The notes under the pieces: model-generated
What the model was told of the DNA's origin: nothing
Database searches by the model: none
What the model saw: only the letters and a program-made list of their open reading frames with translations
Shown: positions 13,225-13,381 of the stretch, in pieces
Layout of the letters: every line of letters starts with the position of its first letter
Numbering within the stretch: the first letter of the stretch is position 1
Made by a program: the position numbers and the translations under genes
NCBI GenBank assembly: GCA_038234815.1
Contig: JBBQSU010000097.1
Location: forward strand, 1-13,381
Origin: JBBQSU01 sp038234815
GTDB taxonomy: Bacteria; Planctomycetota; Phycisphaerae; Tepidisphaerales; Tepidisphaeraceae
DNA: 13,381 nucleotides
Reading direction: 5' to 3'

Positions 13225-13295
13225 GGGCGTCACTCCGTGACGCCGGTGTCGTCCCCCGAGGGACCGACACAGCGGCAGGGACTGCCGCCCTCCAA
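13221..13295. repeat. Triple-hairpin palindromic element (REP-like)
   Basis: Three stem-loops sit back to back with one base between them: GGCGTCAC-TCC-GTGACGCC (13226-13244, 8 bp); GTGTCGTCCC-CCGA-GGGA(C)CGACAC (13246-13270, 10 bp with one bulged base); and GCGGCAG-GGA-CTGCCGC (13272-13288, 7 bp). Outer arms TTGAGGGCG (13221-13229) and CGCCCTC(C)AA (13286-13295) are also complementary and enclose the whole, giving an alternative cloverleaf-like fold. It lies between the truncated and the second methyltransferase start. It resembles REP or miniature palindromic elements in form; its family and copy number are unknown. Confidence 0.85.
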
Positions 13296-13329
13296 CCCTG
13301 CCACGCCCGCGGGTGTGGGGAACCCATTC

Positions 13330-13381
13330 ATGGCCAATAAGAATTACACCGACTACTCCAAAGACGAACTGATCCGGCTGC
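13330..13381 (+). CDS. DNA methyltransferase, Type III Mod-like, 5' end only
   Basis: The ATG at 13330 opens MANKNYTDYSKDELIRL and the frame runs off the window after 17 codons. It matches the upstream fragment except for Tyr in place of Asn at residue 9. The N-terminal sequence matches remembered Type III restriction-modification Mod subunits, which methylate adenine and are usually followed by a Res helicase-nuclease gene. Ribosome binding sequence GGGGAA lies 7 bases upstream. Whether the gene continues intact cannot be seen, so the assignment as the full-length copy is an inference. Confidence 0.62.
   Translation, partial: MANKNYTDYSKDELIRL

Overview
The window looks like GC-rich chromosomal DNA from a free-living bacterium, most likely a planctomycete or close relative. 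This is an inference from gene style (ECF-sigma cassettes with orphan membrane proteins, a large secreted sugar hydrolase, repeat-rich intergenic DNA); no ribosomal marker is present to settle it.

Layout. Bases 1-147 are a 21-bp tandem array in which each unit is a 7-bp stem with a 7-nt loop. The RNase P RNA gene (rnpB, minus strand, about 783-318) follows, with a perfect 11-bp hairpin just past its 3' end. Divergent from it runs a tight five-gene plus-strand operon (847-4194): ECF sigma factor, single-pass membrane protein (probable anti-sigma or sensor), two-pass membrane protein with a beta-sandwich tail, small arrestin-like beta-sandwich protein, and P-loop NTPase. Next is a Mrp/ApbC-family ATPase (4279-5349) that lacks the cysteines expected of an Fe-S carrier. 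Convergent to it on the minus strand are sucA (12251-9399), sucB (9281-8022) and a secreted clan GH-A glycoside hydrolase with an inserted carbohydrate-binding module (7991-5424). The hydrolase starts 30 bp after the sucB stop, so the three may share transcripts.

The last 1.1 kb (12252-13381) has no complete gene. It holds the sucA leader, a second 21-bp tandem array built on the palindrome GGACATGTCC, a truncated copy of the 5' end of a DNA methyltransferase gene (Type III Mod-like), a triple-hairpin palindromic element, and then the start of a second copy of the same gene, exactly 300 bp downstream of the first, which runs off the window.

How parts fit together. SucA and SucB are E1 and E2 of the 2-oxoglutarate dehydrogenase complex; E3 is not here. 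The sigma operon reads as a cell-envelope signalling unit of unknown stimulus. The most unusual features are the two unrelated 21-bp palindromic arrays, the partial methyltransferase duplication with its triple-hairpin element, and the cysteine-free Mrp.
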